64,000 nucleotides of DNA from Rhizobium sp. CCGE531. GTDB lineage: Bacteria; Pseudomonadota; Alphaproteobacteria; Rhizobiales; Rhizobiaceae. Within the stretch, counting starts at the first letter, position 1. Each line of letters opens with the position of its first letter. Below are positions 8,738 through 16,801 of the stretch, one piece after another. The notes under the pieces were generated by a model that worked only from the letters and a program-made list of their open reading frames with translations, was not told where the DNA came from and made no database searches. Made by a program: the position numbers and the translations under genes. Location: the NCBI RefSeq assembly GCF_003627795.1, contig NZ_CP032684.1, forward strand, positions 3,387,001 through 3,451,000. The letters run 5' to 3'.

Positions 8738-8765
8738 TATACGGAAGCACGCCGGATTCTATTCC
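8738..8765 (-). promoter_or_regulatory. Candidate ECF-type promoter of the sigma gene
   Basis: On the minus strand GGAATA (8760-8765) and CGTATA (8738-8743) are separated by 16 bp, resembling ECF -35/-10 boxes. The -10 lies only 7 bases from the annotated ATG at 8730, so the transcript would be nearly leaderless or the true start lies further in. Position is seen; function is inferred. Confidence 0.4.
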
Positions 8766-9025
8766 ATGGCGCGACGAATATTTTTGCCGATATTTATATC
8801 AGCACGAAATTCTTGAGCTGCGGCAGGATGCGCCGAATGATCGAGCTGCGAACGATGAAGGGAAGCTGGAGGAGATTCGGCTGGTCGCGGACGATCATGA
8901 CGAAACGCACTCTCGATGAATGTATGGTGAGGCAGCAATACACCAGACGAGGCGGGAGTAACGAGCATTTCTTGCAATGCAGCAATGCAGGCAATCGCAT
9001 ATGAAATGAAGTCGTTGCCGCAAAC

Positions 9026-9049
9026 TCCTTCTCCCCTCGGGGAGAAGGA
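9026..9049. repeat. Dispersed REP-like palindrome
   Basis: TCCTTCTCCCC and GGGGAGAAGGA pair perfectly around a 2-base loop. This core is very common between genes in rhizobia. It lies downstream of msrA and has no T run, so it is not a standard terminator. The rest of the 402-bp gap 8731-9132 shows only the ECF promoter candidate. Confidence 0.6.
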
Positions 9050-9132
9050 ACTTGCTGCGCCGACGTGCCTCACATGAGATTGCCCTAGGCGGCCGTGAAC
9101 GGCGGGCATCGCTCGCCGGTCACACATCTCAA

Positions 9133-9885
9133 TCAGTTCGCGCCGGCGCTTGCCGTCACCAGGACCGGCTCGGCGCGATAATCACTCGGGAAAAGATGCT
9201 GCAGGTTCTTGATCTTCGGCAGATCGTTGATGACGATGTAGGGATAGGTGGGGTGCGTCGTCAGGAAATCCTGATGATAGTTTTCTGCAGCATAGAATTG
9301 CCGCGCCGGCTCGATCTTGGTGACAATGGCCGCGTCGAAGGCCTTGGCGTGGTTGAGCTGATCGATATAGGCCTTGGCAATGTCGGCCTGCGACTGGCTG
9401 GTCGGGAAGATCGCCGAGCGATATTGCGTACCGCTGTCCGGCCCCTGATAGTTCAGCTCCGTCGGATCATGGGCGACCGAGAAATAGATCTGCAGCAGGT
9501 GCCCGTAGCTGATCTTACGCGGATCGAAGACGATGCGCACGGATTCGGCATGGCCGGTATCGCCCCCACTCACCATTTCATAGTGAGCCGCATCCTTGCT
9601 GCCGCCGGTATAGCCAGACGTCGCGCTGATCACGCCGTTGACATGCTGGAAGACGCCTTGGACGCCCCAGAAGCAGCCGCCGGCGAGCACCGCCGTCTCC
9701 GTGGCTGATGAACCCGCTTTCTCGTCCATGCCCGGCGCGGGAATTGCGCGCGCATCCTCGGCCGAAGAGAGGCCGGTAAATTGCAGCGCAACGCCGCCAA
9801 GCAAGACCGCCACCGCCGTCAGGCCGGCAAAACGAGCAACGCGCGCTGAAAAGCTTCGGATCATGTCCGTCGATAGAGTCTTCAT
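9133..9885 (-). CDS. msrA: Exported peptide methionine sulfoxide reductase A
   Basis: The enzyme reduces the S-form of methionine sulfoxide in damaged proteins. The ATG at 9885 (after GAGAGGAAAT) gives 250 residues and replaces the longer frame from 9978. Residues 1-42 form a signal or anchor (hydrophobic VARFAGLTAVAVLLGGVAL), so the protein works in the periplasm. The catalytic GCFWG motif holds C71. The fold residues GYTGG, HAESV, YFSVAHDPT and QYRSAIF are all present. No other cysteine occurs in the mature protein, so the usual resolving cysteines are missing and an external reductant is needed. It is a single gene. Confidence 0.95.
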   Translation of the reverse strand: MKTLSTDMIRSFSARVARFAGLTAVAVLLGGVALQFTGLSSAEDARAIPAPGMDEKAGSSATETAVLAGGCFWGVQGVFQHVNGVISATSGYTGGSKDAAHYEMVSGGDTGHAESVRIVFDPRKISYGHLLQIYFSVAHDPTELNYQGPDSGTQYRSAIFPTSQSQADIAKAYIDQLNHAKAFDAAIVTKIEPARQFYAAENYHQDFLTTHPTYPYIVINDLPKIKNLQHLFPSDYRAEPVLVTASAGAN

Positions 9886-10008
9886 GGTGATTTCCTCTCG
9901 ACCGCGATTGTAAATGCTCCGGTCACAAGGGAATACGGGAAGACAGGCGCTTTTGTTACACACGCACGCGTGTAACACCGAAACGTGAACGAGGTGGCCG
10001 AACGGCCC

Positions 10009-10218
10009 TCAGTAATGCGGCGGCTTGGTGATGGCCGGCGCGTCGAGCGATTGCTCCTCCAGCGTCAGAAAGCGCTCGGTCAGCCGGTCAAGCTTCTGCC
10101 GCGTCTGCTCCACCACCTTCCATTGCTCGGCAATCTGGTCGGACAGCTCCTCGATCGTCTTCGCCTGGTGGGCGACCGTCTCCTCGAGTTTGGTGATGCG
10201 GCTCTGTTCGTCTGACAT
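10009..10218 (-). CDS. slyX: SlyX-family protein
   Basis: This is a 69-residue protein made almost entirely of an amphipathic coiled coil (about 5-50: heptads in ITKLEETVAHQAKTIEELSD) ending in the hallmark KPPHY tail. ATG 10218 follows AAGGGA. The role of SlyX is unknown in all bacteria. It diverges from the phosphodiesterase operon across a 236-bp gap. Confidence 0.93.
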   Translation of the reverse strand: MSDEQSRITKLEETVAHQAKTIEELSDQIAEQWKVVEQTRQKLDRLTERFLTLEEQSLDAPAITKPPHY

Positions 10219-10367
10219 GTCTGATCCCTTTCGTAACGATCTATAACATCGGGGCGGCTGCGTACAGTCCCGGAACCCGGCGTGAAGCGGAAGCCGGCGC
10301 CGTTTGACGGCGATATGACAAAACTGAAAAACAGCTGAAAAGAGCCGTTACCTAACTGACATGGGGG

Positions 10368-10454
10368 CCTTCTAAAGAGAGCGCAGAGACGCGCCGGTTT
10401 GAAGGCAATTCCTTCCTCAGGCGCACCCTTTCTAAAAGACTGCGGAGAAGCGCC
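10368..10454 (+). repeat. Imperfect direct repeat ahead of the phosphodiesterase operon
   Basis: CCTTCTAAAGAGAGCGCAGA (from 10368) is repeated as CCTTTCTAAAAGACTGCGGA (from 10427), each running on to a GCGCC. The second copy provides the ribosome site (GGAG) of the TTG start at 10455. The pair looks like a local duplication of the leader. Confidence 0.5.
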
Positions 10455-11291
10455 TTGAAGATCATCCAGATCACCGACACCCATTTGAGCCCCAACAAGC
10501 CGCATTTCAACGGCAATTGGGAGCCGCTGGCGAAATGGATCGAGGCAAGCGGCGCTGATCTCGTCGTTCACACCGGCGATCTCAGCGTCGATGGCGCCGA
10601 CAAGGACGAGGATCTCACCTTCTCCATGGATCTGATGCGGCAGGTCTCCGTGCCGATGCTGATCGTGCCCGGCAACCACGATGTCGGCCACCTGCCCGGC
10701 TCCTATCAGCCCGTCAATCCCGAGCGGCTGGAGCGCTGGCGCCGCCTCGTCGGCCCCGATTATTGGGCAAAGGATGTCGACAACTGGCGCCTGATCGGCC
10801 TCAACAGCCTACTGATGGGCTTCGAGGATGCCGAAGAGCAGAAGCAGTTCGACTGGCTGAAGGATATGCTCGAAAGCCGCGGCGACCGCCGCATTGCTCT
10901 TTTCGCCCACAAGCCGCTCTTCGTCGATGCGCCGGATGAGGGCGATACCGGCTATTGGAGCGTGCGCCCGGCCCAGCGCCGCCGGCTCTATGATCTGATA
11001 TCAGCCCATGACGTCGCTCTCTTCGGCAGCGGCCACCTGCACTGGACCTGGGAAGGCCGCTTCAACGACACGAACCTCGTCTGGGCACCGCCCGGCGCCT
11101 TCATCCTCGACAAGATGGAACGCGAAATGCCGGGCGAACGCCTGATCGGCGCCGCGATCCACGAGCTTGGGGAGACGGTATCGACCGAGCTCGTCGCCGT
11201 GCCCGGCATGACCGCCTACTTCCTCGATGATGTCGTCATGGAAGTCTATCCGCAGGCAGCACCCAAGGCACAGAAGGAGCCGACCGAATGA
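10455..11291 (+). CDS. Metallophosphoesterase (cyclic nucleotide or glycerophosphodiester phosphodiesterase)
   Basis: This 278-residue dinuclear metal hydrolase starts at TTG 10455, 8 bases after GCGGAG. Motifs in order: D8-T-H10, G41-D42, G73-N-H-D76, a histidine in FAHKP (about 150) and the GHLH pair (about 190). This order matches the CpdA/GpdQ class III phosphodiesterases. Its stop overlaps the ABC ATPase start by 4 bp, so it forms one operon with the importer. That context suggests it cleaves an imported phosphodiester such as a glycerophosphodiester rather than acting only on cAMP. The protein has no signal peptide and acts in the cytoplasm. Confidence 0.88.
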   Translation: MKIIQITDTHLSPNKPHFNGNWEPLAKWIEASGADLVVHTGDLSVDGADKDEDLTFSMDLMRQVSVPMLIVPGNHDVGHLPGSYQPVNPERLERWRRLVGPDYWAKDVDNWRLIGLNSLLMGFEDAEEQKQFDWLKDMLESRGDRRIALFAHKPLFVDAPDEGDTGYWSVRPAQRRRLYDLISAHDVALFGSGHLHWTWEGRFNDTNLVWAPPGAFILDKMEREMPGERLIGAAIHELGETVSTELVAVPGMTAYFLDDVVMEVYPQAAPKAQKEPTE

Positions 11292-12448
11292 GCGCGCTCT
11301 CGCTTCGCGGCATCGCCAAATCCTTCGGCGGCAACGCCATCCTCAAGGGCGTCGATCTCGATGTCCAGCCCGGCGAGTTCATCGCCCTCGTCGGCCCGTC
11401 CGGCTGCGGCAAGAGCACGCTGCTGCGCATTCTCGCCGGTCTCGACCATGCCGACAGCGGCGAAATCATCCTGGGCGGCAGTGATGTTTCCGGCGTTGCG
11501 GCAGCGGACCGCAACATCGCCATGGTCTTCCAGTCTTATGCGCTCTATCCGCATCTGACGGCCTCGGAAAACATTGCCGTGCCGCTCGCCATGCGCCGCC
11601 TGTCGCGCATCCAGCGCCTGCCCTTCATCGGTTCGCTGATCCCCGGCCAGCGCGCAGCCCGCACCGGCATCATCCGCGACGTCCGCGAAATGGCTGTTTC
11701 CCTGAAGATCGACCACCTGCTCGACCGCAAGCCCGGCCAGATGTCCGGCGGCCAGCGCCAGCGCGTGGCGCTCGCCCGCGCCATGGTGCGCCGCCCCGCC
11801 GTCTTCCTCATGGATGAGCCGCTTTCCAATCTCGACGCCAATCTGCGCGTCCATGCCCGCGGCGAGATCGTCGATCTGCATCGCCGCGCCGGCGTGCCAA
11901 CAGTCTATGTCACGCATGACCAGGCCGAGGCGCTGTCGATGGCCGATCGCGTCGCCGTCATGATCGGCGGCCAGCTGCTGCAGCTCGCCTCGCCGCAGAC
12001 GATCTATGACGATCCGGCTCATGTCGAAGTCGCCCGCTTTGTCGGCCAGCCGCGCATCAACCTTTTGCCGGCGCGGGCTGAAAACGGCATCGTCGCCTTC
12101 GGCGGCATCCGTATTGCGCTGGAAGACGGCAGCGTTGCCGGCAACAATGTCACACTCGGCATTCGCCCGGAATTCGTGCGCCTCGCCCAAAATCGGCAGG
12201 ATGCGCTGGCCGCCCATGTCGAGCGCATGGAATTCCTCGGCTCTGAAGTCATCCTCTATGCCAAGCTCGACGCCATCGGCGAAACCATGGTCGTCAAGCT
12301 CGCCCCGGCCGAAGCCGCCGGCCTTTCAGCCGGTGCGCCGGTTGCGCTGACACTCACGGCCGAACAGGCGATGGTCTTCGCCGAAGACGGCCGCCGTTTG
12401 CGGGCGGCGGCGACGGTCGATGCGACGCGGGAGAAGGCGCATGGCTAG
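11288..12448 (+). CDS. ABC importer ATPase, MalK/UgpC type
   Basis: The 386-residue ATP-binding subunit has Walker A GPSGCGKST (36-44), Q-loop FQSYALYPHL (81-90), signature MSGGQ (152-156), Walker B VFLMDEPLSNLDANL and a C-terminal TOBE domain (about 255-360) as in carbohydrate or glycerol-phosphate importers. An extra segment of about 25 residues (104-128, SRIQRLPFIGSLIPGQ) sits between the Q-loop and the signature, where most members have none. It overlaps the phosphodiesterase by 4 bp and the first permease by 8 bp. Confidence 0.94.
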   Translation: MSALSLRGIAKSFGGNAILKGVDLDVQPGEFIALVGPSGCGKSTLLRILAGLDHADSGEIILGGSDVSGVAAADRNIAMVFQSYALYPHLTASENIAVPLAMRRLSRIQRLPFIGSLIPGQRAARTGIIRDVREMAVSLKIDHLLDRKPGQMSGGQRQRVALARAMVRRPAVFLMDEPLSNLDANLRVHARGEIVDLHRRAGVPTVYVTHDQAEALSMADRVAVMIGGQLLQLASPQTIYDDPAHVEVARFVGQPRINLLPARAENGIVAFGGIRIALEDGSVAGNNVTLGIRPEFVRLAQNRQDALAAHVERMEFLGSEVILYAKLDAIGETMVVKLAPAEAAGLSAGAPVALTLTAEQAMVFAEDGRRLRAAATVDATREKAHG

Positions 12449-13364
12449 CATTGCCGCCACCTCCCTGCCGATGCGGACGACGGCGGCGCGCGAACGCAGC
12501 GAGGCCCGCACGGCATTACTCTTTGCCCTGCCCGCCATCATCCTGATCGTGCTCTTCATCCTCGTGCCGATCGTCGCGGTCGTCGTGCTTGGCTTCACCG
12601 ACTTCCAGCTCGGCGACAAGAGCCTGCGCTTCGTCGCTTTCGAAAACTACGCGCATCTGCTGCGCGACCGCGCCTTCATGAAATCGCTCTGGAACACGAC
12701 GGTCTACACGGCGATCGTCGCACCCATCTCGATCGCGCTCGGCCTCGGCGTCGCCCTGTTGATCGAGAGCGAAGGCATCGGCCGCAGCTTCTTCCGCACG
12801 GCCTACTTCCTGCCCGTCGCCTCGCTGATCGTCGCGATGGCGACCGTCTGGCAATATCTCTTCCATCCGACGATCGGCCCGATCAACGCCATGCTCGCGC
12901 AAATCGGCCTGCCCGGCCCCAACTGGCTCGGCTCGTCGGCGACTGCGCTCTACAGCCTGTCGATCATCGGCGTCTGGCAGTCGGTCGGCTTCAACATGGT
13001 GCTGTTCCTGGCCGGCCTCACCGCCATCCCGCGCGAGCTTTATGCCGCAGCGGAAGTGGACGGCGCGAAATCGGCATGGGACCGCTTCTGGCTCGTCACC
13101 TGGCCGATGCTCGGGCCGACGACGCTCTTCATCACCACCATCAGCATCATCAACGCTGTGAAGGTGTTCGACACCGTGAAAGCACTGACCGACGGCGGCC
13201 CGAACCATGCTTCGGAAGTCCTGCTCTTCAGCATCTACCAGGAAGGCTTCGTCTATCTCCGGGTCGGCTATGCCTCGGCGATGACCACGGTCTTTCTCGC
13301 CATCCTCGTGGTGCTGACCTTCCTGCAATATCGTGTCCAAGACCGCCAGGTGCATTACACATGA
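12441..13364 (+). CDS. ABC importer permease 1 (UgpA/MalF type)
   Basis: The 307-residue inner-membrane subunit has six helices and the coupling EAA motif (YAAAEVDGAKSAWDRFWLVTWP at about 205-226). ATG 12441 overlaps the ATPase stop. It ends in an ATGA overlap with the second permease. Confidence 0.94.
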   Translation: MASIAATSLPMRTTAARERSEARTALLFALPAIILIVLFILVPIVAVVVLGFTDFQLGDKSLRFVAFENYAHLLRDRAFMKSLWNTTVYTAIVAPISIALGLGVALLIESEGIGRSFFRTAYFLPVASLIVAMATVWQYLFHPTIGPINAMLAQIGLPGPNWLGSSATALYSLSIIGVWQSVGFNMVLFLAGLTAIPRELYAAAEVDGAKSAWDRFWLVTWPMLGPTTLFITTISIINAVKVFDTVKALTDGGPNHASEVLLFSIYQEGFVYLRVGYASAMTTVFLAILVVLTFLQYRVQDRQVHYT

Positions 13365-14197
13365 CCTCGACAGGCTTTACTCCCGGCCGCATCCTGCGCC
13401 TCTCGGTGCTGATATCAGGCGCACTCGTCTTCCTGGCGCCCTACATCTTCATGATCTCGACGGCCGGCAAGGCGCAGGACGATATCTTCACCTCGGCCTT
13501 GAAGCTGATCCCGACGCATTTCTTCTATGTCGAGAATATCGCCAAGGCGCTGAGCAAAGTGTCGATGGGTACGCTGCTCTTCAACGGCGTCCTCGTCTGC
13601 GGCCTGATCTTCTTCTTTCAGGTGTTGATCGCCATCCCCTGCGCCTACGCCATGGCGAAGCTGAAATTCCCGGCCGCGCGCATGATGATGGTGCTGGTCA
13701 TGCTTGGCCTGCTGATCCCGATCCATGCGACGGCGCTGCCGCTCTATGTCGGTTTCAACAGCCTGTCGCTGCTGAACAGCTATACCGCCTTGGTCGCGCC
13801 CTTCTCGATCTCGGTCTTCGCGATCTTCATGTTCCTGCAGTTCTTCCGCGCCATGCCGGATGATCTGATCCACGCCGCGCGTCTCGACGGCATGTCGGAA
13901 CTCGGCATCGTCGCCCGCGTCATCGTGCCGAATGCCTGGCCGGCGGTCACGGCCTTCGCGATCTTCTCGGTCGTTGCGCACTGGAACGACCTCTACTGGC
14001 CGCTGATCGTCATTAGCAAGCAGGACTACGCCACGCCGCCGCTGGGCCTCATGTATTTCCGCGCCGCAGAAGCCGGCGACGACTACGGCGCCCTCATGGC
14101 GGCAACCCTGATCATCACCCTTCCCCTCGTCGCGGCATTCCTTCTCGCACAGAAGCGTTTCGTCGAGGGCATTACCATGACCGGTCTCAAAGGCTGA
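13361..14197 (+). CDS. ABC importer permease 2 (UgpE/MalG type)
   Basis: The 278-residue subunit has six helices and the EAA loop (IHAARLDGMSELGIVARVIVPNAWP at about 168-192), and ends with the family tail RFVEGITMTGLKG. The ATG at 13361 overlaps the previous stop as ATGA and gives a signal-like first helix at about 12-35. The much longer frame from 13076 only adds sequence overlapping permease 1. Confidence 0.94.
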   Translation: MTSTGFTPGRILRLSVLISGALVFLAPYIFMISTAGKAQDDIFTSALKLIPTHFFYVENIAKALSKVSMGTLLFNGVLVCGLIFFFQVLIAIPCAYAMAKLKFPAARMMMVLVMLGLLIPIHATALPLYVGFNSLSLLNSYTALVAPFSISVFAIFMFLQFFRAMPDDLIHAARLDGMSELGIVARVIVPNAWPAVTAFAIFSVVAHWNDLYWPLIVISKQDYATPPLGLMYFRAAEAGDDYGALMAATLIITLPLVAAFLLAQKRFVEGITMTGLKG

Positions 14198-14229
14198 CTG
14201 GTTCGAAATTCGAAAACGGAGAACGAGCG

Positions 14230-15495
14230 ATGAAGCATATCACCCAGATTCTCGCCGCTGCGGCCATTTCTATGGTCGTGACGGTCCCGGCCTATGCCGA
14301 AACCACCCTGACGGTTCATTATCCCATGCCGGGTTTCTTCAAGAACGTGATGGACACGATCTCGAAGAAGTTCATGGAAGAAAACCCTGATATCAAGATC
14401 CAGTTTGCCGCTCCTTCGGCCACCTATGAGGAAGGCATTCAGACCATCCTGCGCCAGGCCGGCACCAGCGAGATGCCCGATGTCACCTTCATCGGCCTCA
14501 ACCGCCTGCGCATGATGGACGAGCGCAACGTCGCCGTCGACCTCGGCCCCCTCGTCAAGAAAGAGGGCAACATGGCTGAAAAGGGCTTCTCGGACACCAT
14601 CCTGAAGCTCGCCCAGGTCAAGGGCAAGCAGGTCGGCCTCGCCTTCGCGACGTCCAACCCGATCATGTACTACAACGCCGATCTGGTGAAGGCTGCCGGC
14701 GGCAATCCGGACAATCCGCCGAAGACGTGGGATGAAGTCATCGCGCTTGCCGGCAAGATCAAGGCGCTCGGCAACGGCGTCGACGGCATGGACTTCCGCT
14801 GGCAGGGCGACGACTGGATGTTCTCCGCCCTCCTCTTCGGCGCCGGCGGCAAGATGCTGAGCGACGACGAAACCAAGGTTGCCTTCAACGGTCCCGAGGG
14901 CCAGAAGGCCGTCGAGATGATCCAGCGCTTCGTCAAGGAAGGCGGCATGCCGGTCTTCACCAAGGCTGCTGGCGAACAGGCCTTCGCGGCCGGCAAGGTC
15001 GGCTTCGAATTCCAGACGACCGGCGCTCTCGTCAACACCATCAAGAATGTCGGCACCAAGTTCGATCTGCGCACCGCCAAGCTGCCGCTGATCGACCCGG
15101 TCAACGGCCGCCTGCCGACGGGCGGCAACGCCGTCGTCATCCTGACCCATGACCCGGTCAAGGAAGAAGCCGCCTGGAAGTTCGCCAAGTTCGCCGCCGG
15201 CCCCTATGGCGCCTCGGTCGTCGTTCCCGGCACCGGCTATGTTCCGAACAACGAACTGGCTGCCAAGTCTACCGAATATCTCGGCGACTTCTACAAGAAG
15301 AACCCGCTCTTCCAGGCAGGCCTCAGCCAGATGTCGGTCATGATCCCCTGGTACGCTTTCCCGGGCAGCAACGGCGTCAAGGTCACCCAGACCATCGTCG
15401 ACAACCTCTCGCGTATCGTCGACGGCTCCGCCGAGCCGAAGGAAGCGCTCGACGACGCCGCTGCCGACGTCGCAGGCATGCTGCCGCGCAGCTGA
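14230..15495 (+). CDS. ABC importer solute-binding protein (UgpB-like)
   Basis: This is the periplasmic ligand-binding subunit of the same importer, 421 residues with a Sec signal (cleavage likely after AYA, residue 23). It is a family-1 extracellular binding protein: VHYPMPGFFKNVMDTISKKF, FIGLNRLRMMDERN and TYEEGIQTIL at the start, and a WYAFPGSNG stretch near the end typical of UgpB-like proteins for glycerol-phosphate compounds. The ligand is unproven; the linked phosphodiesterase argues for a phosphodiester. It is the last gene, with a terminator 27 bp after. Confidence 0.92.
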   Translation: MKHITQILAAAAISMVVTVPAYAETTLTVHYPMPGFFKNVMDTISKKFMEENPDIKIQFAAPSATYEEGIQTILRQAGTSEMPDVTFIGLNRLRMMDERNVAVDLGPLVKKEGNMAEKGFSDTILKLAQVKGKQVGLAFATSNPIMYYNADLVKAAGGNPDNPPKTWDEVIALAGKIKALGNGVDGMDFRWQGDDWMFSALLFGAGGKMLSDDETKVAFNGPEGQKAVEMIQRFVKEGGMPVFTKAAGEQAFAAGKVGFEFQTTGALVNTIKNVGTKFDLRTAKLPLIDPVNGRLPTGGNAVVILTHDPVKEEAAWKFAKFAAGPYGASVVVPGTGYVPNNELAAKSTEYLGDFYKKNPLFQAGLSQMSVMIPWYAFPGSNGVKVTQTIVDNLSRIVDGSAEPKEALDDAAADVAGMLPRS

Positions 15496-15521
15496 TCTTT
15501 CCAACAGATCTGAACAATCCG

Positions 15522-15549
15522 CGCCGCCTCTGATCAAGAGGCGGCGTTT
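15522..15549 (+). terminator. Terminator of the phosphodiesterase/ABC operon
   Basis: CGCCGCCTCT and AGAGGCGGCG pair perfectly around a 5-base loop, with a short TTT after. It lies between the converging importer operon and the LacI gene. Confidence 0.8.
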
Positions 15550-15566
15550 CCGTTCGCAGACGGACC

Positions 15567-16550
15567 TCAGGGTTGAACGGTGAGATTGCGCACCGTGCCA
15601 CCCGCACGCATCCGATAGGGCACGGTCAGATGACGCGGCGGCGCGGCATTTTCCGCCATATCGAGCAGCAATGAAGCCGCTGCCGCCCCCATGGTCCCAT
15701 CCGGGATTTCCACAGTCGTCAGCGGAACCTCCCCCAGAAAACCGAGGGAAATCCCGTCGAAACCGGCGACCGAAATATCGCGCGGGATCGAAAGACCCTG
15801 ACGCCGCAGCGTGCCCATGACGCCAAGAGCGAGAAGATCGTTGGAGGCGATGATCGCCGTCGGGCGCAGACGCGAAACCGCATCGGAAAGGTCGAGCTGT
15901 TCCAGGCTGTTCACGAAGGAAATTTCCAAGGCATCGAGAGGCTGATGCCCTGCCGCTTCCATGGCCCTGATATAGCCGAGATAGCGCAGCTTCGCCCGAT
16001 CCGATGCCGAAAAATGGCCTGATATGAACAGGATGCGGCGATGCCCCTTGCATAGGAGGTGGTCGGTCAGATCCCGGCCCGCACCGAAATTGTCGGTGGC
16101 GACGGCGGCCATGAAGCGGGTTGTCGGCAGGTTGCCGAGCAATACGGTTGGCGGCAGGGCGGAAGACAGGACCAGGCTGCGTTCGGGATCGCAGAGTGTC
16201 AGGATGAGACCGGTCGGCTGCTGCTGCAGGAGCGAGGTGACGGCGTCGACCTCCTGTGCCGGATCATAATTCGATTGTGCGATCAGCACGCTGTGGCCGG
16301 CGTGAAGGGCCCTGTTCTGAATACTGGAAAGTGAAGCCGCGAAAACGGGATTGGTAATGCTGGGAATGAGCACCCCGATTGCCGGCCGCCCGTTGCCCGG
16401 TCGCCCACCGGCCTTGTAGCCGAGCTCAGCCGCCGCCCGGCGCACACGCCGCACCATCTCGTCGCTGACCGGACCGTTGCGGTTCAGCACCCGGCTGGCG
16501 GTCGCGACCGAACAACCGGCTCGAAAAGCGACCTGCTGGAGCGTCGACAT
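15567..16550 (-). CDS. LacI-family repressor
   Basis: The helix-turn-helix is at residues 3-25 (TLQQVAFRAGCSVATASRVLN) with the LacI hinge region after it, followed by a periplasmic-binding-like sensor domain (AIGVLIPSITNPVFAASL to the end). ATG 16550 (327 residues) is preferred over 16562 because it starts directly with the MSTLQQVA segment. It converges on the ABC operon and diverges from the YWTD gene, so it may control either. The sensor domain suggests a sugar or polyol-type ligand. Confidence 0.9.
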   Translation of the reverse strand: MSTLQQVAFRAGCSVATASRVLNRNGPVSDEMVRRVRRAAAELGYKAGGRPGNGRPAIGVLIPSITNPVFAASLSSIQNRALHAGHSVLIAQSNYDPAQEVDAVTSLLQQQPTGLILTLCDPERSLVLSSALPPTVLLGNLPTTRFMAAVATDNFGAGRDLTDHLLCKGHRRILFISGHFSASDRAKLRYLGYIRAMEAAGHQPLDALEISFVNSLEQLDLSDAVSRLRPTAIIASNDLLALGVMGTLRRQGLSIPRDISVAGFDGISLGFLGEVPLTTVEIPDGTMGAAAASLLLDMAENAAPPRHLTVPYRMRAGGTVRNLTVQP

Positions 16551-16801
16551 GCTATCAAGCACCTCCGGCTTCGGATTTTCAGCCCAGACTGGTAGAGCCC
16601 CTAAGAATTACGGGGATTTATATCAGACCGATGACAGTTATTTGACGCCCATTCGCTGCTTCCGCGACATCAGTGCCCTTGACTTTGCTGCAGCGCACCA
16701 GATGTTCATCGTGATCGCTGCGGCGAATGATGTTGTCATCAACCGATGCCATGATTGCCGCGCTGTGATCCGCAGATCCGACCCTTTGAAAGGATGCTCT
16801 C
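16551..16801. other. Divergent gap between LacI and YWTD genes
   Basis: This 251-bp gap holds no credible gene. A TGATG-N4-CATCA repeat at 16728-16741 is the only symmetric site seen. No LacI-type CG-centred palindrome was found. Confidence 0.3.

Noticed and set aside
9026..9049. Terminator for msrA
   Set aside because: The stem is perfect, but there is no T run on the minus strand, and the sequence matches a common dispersed repeat.
14083..16053. 656-codon frame antisense to the solute-binding gene and overlapping LacI
   Set aside because: It runs across two well-supported genes and contains no family motif.
16728..16741. TGATG-N4-CATCA as LacI operator
   Set aside because: LacI operators are centred on CG and usually longer; a 5-bp repeat of this type is expected by chance.
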